This document shows positions 26,895 through 35,192 of a stretch of 64,000 nucleotides of DNA, piece by piece. The first letter of the stretch is position 1, and each line of letters opens with the position of its first letter. The notes below the pieces were generated by a model that saw only the letters and a program-made list of their open reading frames with translations, was not told the DNA's origin and searched no databases. Source of the DNA: Prevotella sp. (GTDB lineage: Bacteria; Bacteroidota; Bacteroidia; Bacteroidales; Bacteroidaceae); contig JAGAON010000003.1 of the NCBI GenBank assembly GCA_017623655.1, positions 1 through 64,000 of the forward strand, given 5' to 3'. Position numbers and translations under genes: made by a program.

Positions 26895-27875
26895 ATGGCA
26901 CAAGAGAAAATACTTATAACGGGCGCTTCGGGCTTTATCGGCTCCTTCATCGTGGAGGAAGCATTGGCGCAAGGCATGGAGGTATGGGCGGCCGTGCGCG
27001 GCACAAGCAGCAAGAAATACCTGCAAGACGAGCGCATAAACATGATAGAACTGGATTTTTCCGACTGTCAGCAGATGGAGAACGCACTGGGCGGGCATGA
27101 CTTCGACTATGTGGTTCATGCCGCGGGAGTGACCAAGGCACTGCGGGACGAGACATTCTTTCATGTCAACACCGACGGGACAAAGAACCTTGTAAAGGCG
27201 CTTGAGGCTACCTCTCCCTCGATGAAACGGCTCGTTTTTATCAGTAGCCTGAGTGTTTTGGGGGCTGTAAGGCAGCACAAGCCATATACGGAGATACGCG
27301 ATACGGACGTGCCACGACCCAATACCGCATACGCAAAAAGCAAGCTGGCGGCGGAGAAGTGGCTGGCGGAGAATGCCAAAGTGCCCTATACCATACTGCG
27401 TCCGACCGGTGTGTATGGACCGAGAGAGAAGGATTACATGATGATGGCGGACAGCATACGCCGCGGTGTGGATGTAGCGGTGGGATATACACGGCAGGAT
27501 CTCACGTTTGTCTATGTGAAAGACGTGGTGCAGGCGGTGTTTAAGTCGATGAAATCGGCAAAAACCGTGGGTAAGGCTTACTTCCTGAGCGACGGTAAGG
27601 TATATACGTCACGCACGTTCAGCGACCTCATCATTGCGGAACTGGGCAAGAAATTCGTGCTGCGCCTGACGCTGCCGGTGTGGTTTCTGCGTGTGGTTTG
27701 CGCCTTTGGTACCTTGCGTTCGCGCATTACGGGCAAGGTTACGACATTGAATAACGACCATTATCACATACTGAAACAGCGTAACTGGCGGTGTGACATA
27801 ACGCCCGCCATGGCCGATTTCGGTTACAAACCGGAGTGGAAACTGGCTGACGGAGTGAGGGAGATGCTGAAATAA
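26895..27875 (+). CDS. NAD-dependent epimerase/dehydratase (extended SDR)
   Basis: A 326-residue Rossmann enzyme. It has the cofactor motif GASGFIG near the N-terminus, the catalytic Ser at VFISSLSVLG, and the YxxxK pair in YAKSKLAAEKW. The substrate cannot be read from the sequence. It is separated by one base from a PAP2 phosphatase gene. In Bacteroides, an extended-SDR protein has been proposed as the 3-ketosphinganine reductase of sphingolipid synthesis, and PAP2 enzymes act on lipid phosphates or make phosphoinositol lipids. A lipid role for this pair is therefore plausible but is inference; a nucleotide-sugar role is the alternative. Confidence 0.8.
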   Translation: MAQEKILITGASGFIGSFIVEEALAQGMEVWAAVRGTSSKKYLQDERINMIELDFSDCQQMENALGGHDFDYVVHAAGVTKALRDETFFHVNTDGTKNLVKALEATSPSMKRLVFISSLSVLGAVRQHKPYTEIRDTDVPRPNTAYAKSKLAAEKWLAENAKVPYTILRPTGVYGPREKDYMMMADSIRRGVDVAVGYTRQDLTFVYVKDVVQAVFKSMKSAKTVGKAYFLSDGKVYTSRTFSDLIIAELGKKFVLRLTLPVWFLRVVCAFGTLRSRITGKVTTLNNDHYHILKQRNWRCDITPAMADFGYKPEWKLADGVREMLK

Positions 27876-27876
27876 A

Positions 27877-28884
27877 ATGACGATGAAATCGATAAAAAAA
27901 CACTTTTTGCCCGTTAAGAACAAACGTGGCGGTACCGCCAAGGGTGCGCCGCTGGGACTTGGACGGTGGGGATTCATGGCTCCGGAACTGGCGCAGTTTG
28001 CATACGCCTTCCTGACAGTGGCGGTGATACTGTTCACATGGACGGGACTTGACAACCCGCAGGCATTGCTTTGGCAGCGCGTCACCATGCTCAGCGGGAC
28101 TGTCGCGCTGTGGATTGTATATAAACTGTGGCCGTGCCGCTTTATGATATTATGCCGCATAGCCTATATGTTGCTGATGCTAAGCTCATGGTATCCCGAT
28201 ACTTACGAGATAAACCACCAGTTCGGGTGCTATGACCATTTCTTCGCCGCATACGAACAGGACCTCTTCGGCATGCAGCCGGCACTGTGGTTCTCGCGCA
28301 TTTTCAGCAGTGGGGTGGTGTCGGAACTGATGTATATGGGCTATGTGTCATACTATCTGTTCTTTGTCGCCATCATAATATATGTCTATTTCCGTGACTA
28401 TCGTCAGTTGGAACGTGTGTCATACATCATCTTCGGCGGCTTTTTCATCTGTTATGCGATATACCTTTTCCTGCCTGTCACCGGTCCGCAGTATTACTAT
28501 CTGGCTGTGGGCGTGGATGAGATAGCGAAAGGTTCTTTTCCCGATGTAGGCTCATATTTCGCCCATTCCATCGAGTGTATGAAGGCTCCGGGATGGGATG
28601 GCGGCCTGTTTTATAACCTTTGCATGATGGCTCATCATGCCGGCGAGAGACCGACGGCGGCATTCCCTTCCAGTCATGTGGCCATAGCCACGCTTGTGAT
28701 GCTGATGGCCGGCAGGATGAGGATGTGGAAATATATGCTGTTCCTTTCTGTGCCATACGTCTTCCTCTGCCTTTCCACGGTCTATATAATGGCTCATTAT
28801 GCCATAGACGCCATCGCCGGGCTGCTGTTCGGGCTTATGTTGTTCCTGCTTCTCGGCGGCATGGAGTTGAAGAAAGTGCAGTAA
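27877..28884 (+). CDS. PAP2-family membrane phosphatase or phosphotransferase
   Basis: A 335-residue membrane protein with about six helices after a basic N-terminus. PAP2 motifs: the middle motif FPSSHVA (Ser-His pair) and the last motif AHYAIDAIAG with its catalytic His and Asp. The first, Lys/Arg motif is weak. The family removes or transfers phosphate on lipids such as phosphatidate, undecaprenyl diphosphate or phosphoinositol ceramide. The length and six-helix layout resemble the larger PAP2 proteins used as inositol-phosphoceramide synthases in Bacteroides, but I cannot decide. It is transcribed with the upstream reductase gene. Confidence 0.82.
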   Translation: MTMKSIKKHFLPVKNKRGGTAKGAPLGLGRWGFMAPELAQFAYAFLTVAVILFTWTGLDNPQALLWQRVTMLSGTVALWIVYKLWPCRFMILCRIAYMLLMLSSWYPDTYEINHQFGCYDHFFAAYEQDLFGMQPALWFSRIFSSGVVSELMYMGYVSYYLFFVAIIIYVYFRDYRQLERVSYIIFGGFFICYAIYLFLPVTGPQYYYLAVGVDEIAKGSFPDVGSYFAHSIECMKAPGWDGGLFYNLCMMAHHAGERPTAAFPSSHVAIATLVMLMAGRMRMWKYMLFLSVPYVFLCLSTVYIMAHYAIDAIAGLLFGLMLFLLLGGMELKKVQ

Positions 28885-28952
28885 TTACGACCTAATTTGC
28901 CATGGCACAGAAAATAATTCCGTAAAAATTAGGAATCGGGGAAAAAGTTTAT

Positions 28953-28960
28953 TACCTTTG
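28953..28960 (+). promoter_or_regulatory. Promoter of the HigA-like gene
   Basis: TACCTTTG, 25 bp before the ATG at 28986. Confidence 0.6.
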
Positions 28961-28985
28961 CAAGCGGAGAAGTAAACCAAGGAAT

Positions 28986-29297
28986 ATGGCGAATATGAAG
29001 TCTGATTATATACCGGCTACTCCAGGCGAAGTGTTGAAGGATGAGATAGAATATCGTGATATTTCGCAGCGTCAGTTGGCTGAAAGGATGAGTATTCCTT
29101 GCAGTCAGCTGAATGATATATTGAATGGCCGGCGGCAAATAACGGTTTCTACCGCCATGATGTTTGAAGCTGCTCTTGATGTTCCGGCTGATTCGTTGTT
29201 GCGTTTGCAGTTGAAATATAATATGTATAAGGCGGCAAACGACAAGACTTTGACAGAACGCCTGAACAAGATAAGGAAATATGTCGCTCTACTTTGA
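28986..29297 (+). CDS. HigA-family antitoxin-like XRE regulator, orphan
   Basis: A 103-residue helix-turn-helix protein. It has the HigA opening IPATPGEVLKDEI, then the XRE fold with RQLAERMSIPCSQLNDILNG as the recognition unit. HigA proteins bind their own promoter and neutralise a RelE-like toxin, HigB, normally encoded just upstream. Here only 100 bp of non-coding DNA with a promoter precede it, and the next gene is a convergent methyltransferase, so no toxin is present. It may be a domesticated regulator. Confidence 0.85.
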   Translation: MANMKSDYIPATPGEVLKDEIEYRDISQRQLAERMSIPCSQLNDILNGRRQITVSTAMMFEAALDVPADSLLRLQLKYNMYKAANDKTLTERLNKIRKYVALL

Positions 29298-29305
29298 GTG
29301 TAGTG

Positions 29306-29914
29306 TTATACAGAAATGTTCGTGTATGCACAGGCAAAGTGCCATATTATTATTCCGCCTGTGACCGACACGTTCAGCGAATGTTTTGTTCCGTACTGCG
29401 GAATTTCAAGGCATCCGTGGCATAGGTCTATCACTTCCTGATGCACTCCCTTCACTTCGTTGCCGAGAACCACGGCGTATTGTCTGCCTTGTGTGTCGTC
29501 TTCCCATTCCGGTTTGAAGTCTCCGAGCATGGTCGAGCCATGCGCCTGCTCTACCGCAAGCACGGTGAAACCGTCGTTTTTCAGCGATTTCACCGCCTCT
29601 TTCGCCGTCTTGAAGTACCGCCATTCCACGCTTTCTTCCGCTCCGAGGGCGGTTTTGTGTATTTCCTGTGCGGCCTTCAAGGTGCAGTCCTTTATGATTG
29701 TGACACCGTCACCGGCCTTTACTTGCTCCGGGGTGGCCGTTATTCCGCACAGGTATATGGCCTTTACGCGGAAAGCGTCGGCCGTCCTGAACACCGAACC
29801 AACGTTGTATAGCGACCTCACATCGTCCAGAACGACGACCAAGGGCATTTTCTCTGCCTTGTGGAACTCGTCCACCGTAAGGCGGTTCATTTCGAGTATG
29901 GTAGTCTTTTGCAT
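29306..29914 (-). CDS. SpoU/TrmH-family RNA methyltransferase
   Basis: A 202-residue SPOUT enzyme that would 2'-O-methylate rRNA or tRNA. SAM-knot motifs are present: LDDVRSLYNVGSVFRTADAF (motif 1), VVLGNEVKGV (motif 2), and IPQYGTKHSLNVSVTGGI (motif 3). The exact target is not deducible. The start lies 5 bp after the sufS stop on the same strand, so the gene is probably carried as the last member of the suf transcription unit. Confidence 0.87.
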   Translation of the reverse strand: MQKTTILEMNRLTVDEFHKAEKMPLVVVLDDVRSLYNVGSVFRTADAFRVKAIYLCGITATPEQVKAGDGVTIIKDCTLKAAQEIHKTALGAEESVEWRYFKTAKEAVKSLKNDGFTVLAVEQAHGSTMLGDFKPEWEDDTQGRQYAVVLGNEVKGVHQEVIDLCHGCLEIPQYGTKHSLNVSVTGGIIIWHFACAYTNISV

Positions 29915-29919
29915 GGCTG

Positions 29920-31167
29920 TCAGAACATGGTCACTATGCGTTTGATGCCTGAAACCAACGCATCTATCTCTTCTTTCGTGTTATACATGGCGAGGGAGGC
30001 GCGTATGGTGCCTTGTATTCCAAGCCTTTTCATCAGAGGTTCGGCGCAATGGTGGCCTGTGCGCACGGCTATTCCGAGGCGGTCGAGCAGTGTTCCCATG
30101 TCCAGATGGTGGATGAACCTGTCGCCCTTGCCGCCGTTTTCCTTCACAAGGAAACTGATAACGGCGTCGCGGACGGTCGCATCCTTAGGGCCGAAGATTG
30201 TCATTCCCGGTATGGTCTGCATCTGTTCCAAGGCGTAACGCGTCAGTTCCCGCTCGTGGCTCTCTATGTTTTCCATTCCGATGCGTTCCATATAGTCTAT
30301 TGCCGTGGCCAGTCCGTGGGTGGCGACATAGTCCGGTGTGCCGGCTTCGAACTTCAATGGCAGTTCAGCGAAGGTCGTCTTCTCAAATGAAACAGTGCCT
30401 ATCATGTCGCCGCCACCTTGGTAAGGGGGCATCTTCTCGAGGTATTTCTCCTTGCCGTACAGCACTCCTATGCCGGTGGGGCCGTACATCTTGTGTCCGG
30501 AGAAGGCGAAGAAGTCGCAGTCCATGTCCTGCATATCCACCTTGAAATGCGGCGCACTTTGCGCTCCGTCAATCATGCACGGCACGCCGTTGGCATGAGA
30601 TAGCCGCACAATCTCTTTTACCGGGTTTACCGTTCCAAGTACGTTGCTCACGTTTGTCACGCTTACCAGCCTGGTCTTTTCGGTAAACAGCGCCTTGAAA
30701 GCGTCCATGTCGAGTATTCCCTCGTCGCTCATGGGGATTACTTTCAGCACAATCCCCTTGCGTTCGGCCTGTAACTGCCACGGCACGATGTTGGAGTGGT
30801 GCTCCATGACGGACACTATCACCTCGTCACCGGGCTGCATATACGCCTCGGTAAATGAGTAGGCCACGAGGTTCAGGCTCTCGGTCGTACCTCTTGTGAA
30901 CACTATTTCCGCGGTGGAACCGGCGTTGATGAACTGTCTTACACGCTCTCTTGCCGCCTCGTGCAGTTCTGTCGCCTGCTGTGACAGGTAGTGTACGCCG
31001 CGGTGAACGTTTGCGTTCACGTTGAGATATTCCTCTCTCATGGCGTCAAGCACGCACAGAGGCTTCTGCGTTGTCGCACCGTTGTCAAGATACACCAGCG
31101 GATATTTGTCGTAGATTTTCCGTGAAAGAATCGGGAAATCGTTGCGTATGGATTGTAAGTCAAGCAT
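29920..31167 (-). CDS. sufS: Cysteine desulfurase SufS
   Basis: A protein of about 415 residues that removes sulfur from cysteine with PLP to supply the SufBCD scaffold. The PLP lysine lies in FFAFSGHKMYGPTG and the active-site cysteine in RTGHHCAEPLM, close to the group II (SufS) pattern. The frame runs 28 codons further upstream into a family E repeat, but the ATG at 31167 (MLDLQSIRNDFPIL) matches the family start and is preferred. The gene follows sufD after a 99-bp gap that holds the repeat. SufE or SufU is not visible nearby. Confidence 0.94.
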   Translation of the reverse strand: MLDLQSIRNDFPILSRKIYDKYPLVYLDNGATTQKPLCVLDAMREEYLNVNANVHRGVHYLSQQATELHEAARERVRQFINAGSTAEIVFTRGTTESLNLVAYSFTEAYMQPGDEVIVSVMEHHSNIVPWQLQAERKGIVLKVIPMSDEGILDMDAFKALFTEKTRLVSVTNVSNVLGTVNPVKEIVRLSHANGVPCMIDGAQSAPHFKVDMQDMDCDFFAFSGHKMYGPTGIGVLYGKEKYLEKMPPYQGGGDMIGTVSFEKTTFAELPLKFEAGTPDYVATHGLATAIDYMERIGMENIESHERELTRYALEQMQTIPGMTIFGPKDATVRDAVISFLVKENGGKGDRFIHHLDMGTLLDRLGIAVRTGHHCAEPLMKRLGIQGTIRASLAMYNTKEEIDALVSGIKRIVTMF

Positions 31168-31170
31168 AAT

Positions 31171-31201
31171 TAGCCCCACCCTGACCCTCCCGAGGGAGGG
31201 A
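31171..31201. repeat. Family E GC hairpin between sufD and sufS
   Basis: CCCTCCCGAGGGAGGG preceded by TAGCCCCACCCTGA. Confidence 0.65.
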
Positions 31202-31266
31202 GATGAATGTGTATTTAAGTTGTTGTTAATTTGTAAAAGCAGTACAATCACGCTGCGTCGGCAAGC

Positions 31267-32571
31267 CTATTCGCCCGCTTCTCCTCCCCTCGGGGAGGTC
31301 GGGAGGGGGCTGCATATCCTGCAACTGCCACAGCGTTCTTCCTTTGACAGGCGTTTATCGACAAGTATATGCAGGCGGTCACGGAATGATTCCCATTTCA
31401 TCTCGTCCACAACCTGCGAGATAAAGGCCGTTTTCAGCAGTGTGCGGGCCGTCTCCAGCGGTATGCCCCGCTGCTGCATATAGAACAACGCAGCCTCGTC
31501 CATCACGCCGACGGTGGAGCCGTGGGCGCATTTCACATCGTCCGCATATATCTCAAGCATCGGCTGCGTGAACATCCTTGCGTCGGATGACGCGCACATA
31601 TTGTTGTTTGTCTCCTGCGATGAGGTCTGCTGTGCGTCCTCCCTGACCATTATCTTTCCGGCGAATGCGCCCACGGCGTTGTCGTCGATGACGTATTTGT
31701 AAAGTTCCTTGGACGTACATCGCGGCACCTGATGGTCGATAATGGTGTTGTTGTCAACGTGTTGCCTGCGGTCGGCGATGACAGCTCCGTTGAGATAAAC
31801 CTCTGATTCCGTTCCTTGCAGATAGACCTCGATTCCGTTTCTGGTCACACCGTTGCTGAGGGTGAGGTTGTTGTGCCTTACGGTAACGTCCTTTCCCGTC
31901 TTGATATACAGGTTACTGAACCGGTTACACTTCTCGTGTGTCTCTTCCAACTCGTACATATCGAGGTGCGCACCGTCCTTTGCCACCACCTCTATCACCT
32001 GTAATGTCAGGAAATTGCTGTCGTTTTTCGCATGGTCAACGAAGAATATGGTGGCGTCAGAGCACTCTTCCATTACTATAAGCACACGCCTTACGATCAT
32101 GGTGTCCTGCTCTCCAGACAGGATGTTCTCTATCCTGATGGGCGTGTTCACCTTCGTTCCCTTGGGAATATGTACCAGCAGTGCGTCATGAGCCAGTGCG
32201 GTGTTAAGCGCAGTCAGTGCGTCCGGCTTGTATTCCCCTTTCAGTTGCTGTATGGAAACGGGCGTTCCGTCCGCCTTTACCGCCGCATCCGCCACCTTAT
32301 TATAGTAAGGCGTGACATCAATCGGCGCGTCCTTCATGGCGTAAACGTATGGTATTCCCTTTATGGTCAGCGGTGCCAGCGACAGGCCGTAGTTCGGTTC
32401 AAAGGCCTTTTCCACGTCCGTGTAGCGGTACCTCTCCACCTTCCGTGTAGGCAATCCGAGGCTCTTGAACGTCTCCATAGCCTTATCCCGCACGTTGTTC
32501 AGTGCCTGACAGGATTGTTTTGCAAGCAATCCCTTCACCTCTTCATACAGTTCTGTATATTGGTTGGTCAT
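31267..32571 (-). CDS. sufD: Fe-S assembly protein SufD
   Basis: A 434-residue partner of SufB in the SufBC2D scaffold that assembles Fe-S clusters. The long beta-helix core is recognisable (NLTLSNGVTRNGIEVYLQGT, VMDEAALFYMQQRGIPLETA). After the expected C-terminus (EERCGSCRIC) the frame runs on for about 14 residues (SPLPTSPRGGEAGE) that are simply the translation of a family E repeat at 31281-31311. The original stop codon appears to have been displaced by the repeat. It is separated from sufC by 117 bp that hold a long hairpin. Confidence 0.93.
   Translation of the reverse strand: MTNQYTELYEEVKGLLAKQSCQALNNVRDKAMETFKSLGLPTRKVERYRYTDVEKAFEPNYGLSLAPLTIKGIPYVYAMKDAPIDVTPYYNKVADAAVKADGTPVSIQQLKGEYKPDALTALNTALAHDALLVHIPKGTKVNTPIRIENILSGEQDTMIVRRVLIVMEECSDATIFFVDHAKNDSNFLTLQVIEVVAKDGAHLDMYELEETHEKCNRFSNLYIKTGKDVTVRHNNLTLSNGVTRNGIEVYLQGTESEVYLNGAVIADRRQHVDNNTIIDHQVPRCTSKELYKYVIDDNAVGAFAGKIMVREDAQQTSSQETNNNMCASSDARMFTQPMLEIYADDVKCAHGSTVGVMDEAALFYMQQRGIPLETARTLLKTAFISQVVDEMKWESFRDRLHILVDKRLSKEERCGSCRICSPLPTSPRGGEAGE
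31281..31311. repeat. Family E GC hairpin inside the 3' end of sufD
   Basis: CTCCCCTCGGGGAGGTCGGG, then AGGGGGCT. It is translated as the last residues of SufD. Confidence 0.75.
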
Positions 32572-32583
32572 TTTTTCCTTCTT

Positions 32584-32685
32584 GGTTGTAGGTTTTCGGT
32601 TTGGGGTTGTAGGTCACTTCGGTTACGGAAGCAGGCCGCATATAGTCCCGAAAGACCTGCAACCCCAAACCGAAAACCTACAACC
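32584..32685. repeat. Long hairpin between sufC and sufD
   Basis: A 32-bp arm beginning GGTTGTAGGTTTTCGGTTTG pairs with its reverse complement at 32654-32685, with one mismatch, across a loop of about 38 bases. It lies within the suf transcription unit. Confidence 0.8.
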
Positions 32686-32688
32686 TCT

Positions 32689-33438
32689 CTACTCCATCTC
32701 CTCTTTTATCCAGTCGAATCCCTCGAATTCAATCTTCTCCGCAAGGTCGGCGCCGCCCGTTTTCACTATCTTTCCGTCGATGAGCACGTGCACAATGTCC
32801 GGCTTTATGTATTCCAACATACGCTGGTAGTGCGTTATTATCATGGCGCTTGTCTGCTTGGTGCGCAGCATATTGAATCCGTTGGCCACTATCCGCAACG
32901 CATCTACGTCGAGACCGGAGTCCGTTTCGTCCAAAATGCAGAACGTAGGCTCCAGCATAGCCATCTGGAATATCTCGTTACGTTTCTTCTCTCCGCCGGA
33001 GAACCCTTCGTTTACGGAGCGGTTCATCAGCCTTTTGTCAATCTCCACCAGTTCCCTTTTCTCCTTCATCAGCTTGATGAAGTCCGCCGCTTTCAGCGGT
33101 TCCTCCCCCTTGGCCTTGCGTCTTGCGTTCACGGCAGCCTTGATAAAGTTCGTCATTGACACACCGGGAATCTCCACGGGAGCCTGGAACGACATGAATA
33201 TCCCTGCGTTGGCACGCTCGTCCGGCTTCATGGCCAGCAGGTCCTTGCCGTCAAACGTTATGCTTCCCTCGGTCACTTCGTAGGCGGGGTTGCCCACTAT
33301 GACGTTGCTCAACGTTGACTTTCCCGCACCGTTGGTGCCCATGAGAGCGTGGATCTCGCCGTCGTTGATGGTGAGGTTCACGCCTTTCAGTATCTCCTTG
33401 CCGCCCACTGCGGCGTGTAAGTTGTGTATCTGTAACAT
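32689..33438 (-). CDS. sufC: Fe-S assembly ATPase SufC
   Basis: A 249-residue ABC-type ATPase that powers the SufBCD scaffold. Walker A is GTNGAGKST, the Q-loop is near FMSFQAPVEIPG, the signature is GFSGGEKKRNEI, and Walker B is FCILDETDSGLD, all in the SufC form. Length is normal. It lies 90 bp downstream of sufB; a family E repeat occupies that gap. Confidence 0.97.
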   Translation of the reverse strand: MLQIHNLHAAVGGKEILKGVNLTINDGEIHALMGTNGAGKSTLSNVIVGNPAYEVTEGSITFDGKDLLAMKPDERANAGIFMSFQAPVEIPGVSMTNFIKAAVNARRKAKGEEPLKAADFIKLMKEKRELVEIDKRLMNRSVNEGFSGGEKKRNEIFQMAMLEPTFCILDETDSGLDVDALRIVANGFNMLRTKQTSAMIITHYQRMLEYIKPDIVHVLIDGKIVKTGGADLAEKIEFEGFDWIKEEME

Positions 33439-33442
33439 ATTT

Positions 33443-33476
33443 GTAGCCCCCCTCTTACTCCCCCGAGGGGGAGGAC
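33443..33476. repeat. Family E GC hairpin between sufB and sufC
   Basis: ACTCCCCCGAGGGGGAG after GTAGCCCCCCTCTT. Confidence 0.65.
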
Positions 33477-33528
33477 AGGGGATTGATGGTTATTTGTTTA
33501 CAATGTAATGTATAAAGCATGCCGCCTT

Positions 33529-34977
33529 TCATCCCACGCTTCCTTCCAGACTTACGCTGAGAAGTTTCTGGGCTTCAACGGCAAACTCCATCGGCAGTTT
33601 CTTCAAGACGTCCTTGGCATAGCCGTTCACTATCAGGCCCACAGCGTCTTCCGTGCTTATGCCCCGCTGGTTGCAGTACATCAGCTGGGCCTCGGAAATC
33701 TTGGAAGTGGTGGCCTCATGCTCCACGATGGCCGACCTGTTGCGTATGTCCATGTACGGGAACGTGTGCGCTCCGCACTTGTCTCCCAATAGCAGGGAAT
33801 CACATGACGAGTAGTTCCTTGCCCCGTCAGCCTTGCTTGCGGCACGCACCAGTCCTCGGTATGAGTTCTGCGAGTGTCCGGCGGATATGCCTTTCGATAT
33901 TATAGTCGATTTGGTGTTCCTGCCGATATGTATCATCTTCGTGCCGGTGTCAGCCTGTTGGTAGTGGTTTGTCACCGCCACGCTGTAAAATTCCGCCACG
34001 CTGTTGTCGCCTCTCAGCACGCAAGAGGGGTACTTCCACGTTATGGCCGAACCCGTCTCCACCTGTGTCCACGACAGTTTCGAGCCCTCTCCGCGCAGGT
34101 CTCCGCGCTTCGTCACGAGGTTGAACACGCCTCCCTTGCCGTTCTCGTCACCCGGATACCAGTTCTGTACCGTAGAGTATTTCACCTCGGCGCGGTCCTT
34201 TATTATAATCTCCACTATGGCGGCGTGCAACTGGTTCTCGTCACGCATGGGGGCGGTGCAGCCCTCAAGGTATGAGACATACGAGTCATCGTCGGCCACT
34301 ATCAGCGTCCTCTCGAACTGGCCCGTACCCGCCGCATTGATGCGGAAGTAGCTTGACAGCTCCATCGGGCACCTCACGCCTTTGGGAATATATACGAACG
34401 AGCCGTCGGAGAACACCGCCGAGTTCAGCGCGGCGAAGAAGTTGTCACGGTAAGGCACCACTGTCCCGAGGTATTCCCTTACCAAGTCGGGGTGTTCCTT
34501 CACCGCCTCTCCTATGGACATGAATATTATCCCTTTCTCTTTCAGTTTCTCCTTGTATGTCGTCTTCACCGACACCGAGTCCATGATGGCATCCACGGCC
34601 ACCCCGCTCAGCGCCAGACGCTCCTCCAAGGGTATGCCCAGCTTGTCGAAAGTCTTTTCCAGTTCCGGGTCAATCTCTTTCTTTCCCTCTTTCTTCTTGG
34701 CCATGGGGTCGGCGTAATACGACACCGCCTGATAGTCAATCTGCGGCAGTTCCACGTGTCCCCACTCCGGTTGCTTCATCGTTTGCCAGTGCCTGAACGC
34801 TTTAAGGCGGAACTCCAGCAGCCATTCCGGCTCGCCTTTCTTCTCTGATATAAGCCTCACGACATCCTCAGTCAGTCCCACCGGTATTATGTCCGTATGC
34901 ACATCGGTGGTGAAGCCGTACTCATACTTTCTGTCGGCCACCTTGCGCACGAAGTCGTTATTGTTGTTTTCGCCCAT
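33529..34977 (-). CDS. sufB: Fe-S assembly scaffold SufB
   Basis: A 482-residue main scaffold subunit. Signature blocks are present: [20 protein letters not shown] near residue 160, [20 protein letters not shown], the [19 protein letters not shown] core, and the C-terminal [20 protein letters not shown]. Length and order are normal. It is the first gene of the sufB-C-D-S-methyltransferase unit; its promoter is at 35039-35046. The cluster supplies Fe-S clusters and is the main system in Bacteroidota, which lack a full Isc system. Confidence 0.97.
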   Translation of the reverse strand: MGENNNNDFVRKVADRKYEYGFTTDVHTDIIPVGLTEDVVRLISEKKGEPEWLLEFRLKAFRHWQTMKQPEWGHVELPQIDYQAVSYYADPMAKKKEGKKEIDPELEKTFDKLGIPLEERLALSGVAVDAIMDSVSVKTTYKEKLKEKGIIFMSIGEAVKEHPDLVREYLGTVVPYRDNFFAALNSAVFSDGSFVYIPKGVRCPMELSSYFRINAAGTGQFERTLIVADDDSYVSYLEGCTAPMRDENQLHAAIVEIIIKDRAEVKYSTVQNWYPGDENGKGGVFNLVTKRGDLRGEGSKLSWTQVETGSAITWKYPSCVLRGDNSVAEFYSVAVTNHYQQADTGTKMIHIGRNTKSTIISKGISAGHSQNSYRGLVRAASKADGARNYSSCDSLLLGDKCGAHTFPYMDIRNRSAIVEHEATTSKISEAQLMYCNQRGISTEDAVGLIVNGYAKDVLKKLPMEFAVEAQKLLSVSLEGSVG

Positions 34978-35038
34978 AAATCGTATCTGTTAAGCCTCTC
35001 GGGTCTAACCTTTTTACCTTTTCTTATATTATTAAGTG

Positions 35039-35046
35039 CAAAGTTA
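35039..35046 (-). promoter_or_regulatory. Promoter of the suf operon
   Basis: TAACTTTG on the minus strand, about 60 bp before the sufB ATG. No obvious IscR or Fur-like operator is visible. Confidence 0.6.
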
Positions 35047-35129
35047 CATCTTTTTTCCGATATAGTAAAATTTTTCCCGTTGAAATGCAAAAAGTAACAT
35101 TCTCTTGCTTGTTTTATGACTTTTTTGCC

Positions 35130-35137
35130 TATCTTTG
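35130..35137 (+). promoter_or_regulatory. Promoter of the frameshifted secreted-protein gene
   Basis: TATCTTTG with TTG at 35109-35111, 18 bp upstream. The ATG at 35193 follows. Confidence 0.6.
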
Positions 35138-35192
35138 TATCTGATTGTTCTCAGGAACACATTTTGTCAAACATCAAATACGTAAGAATTTT

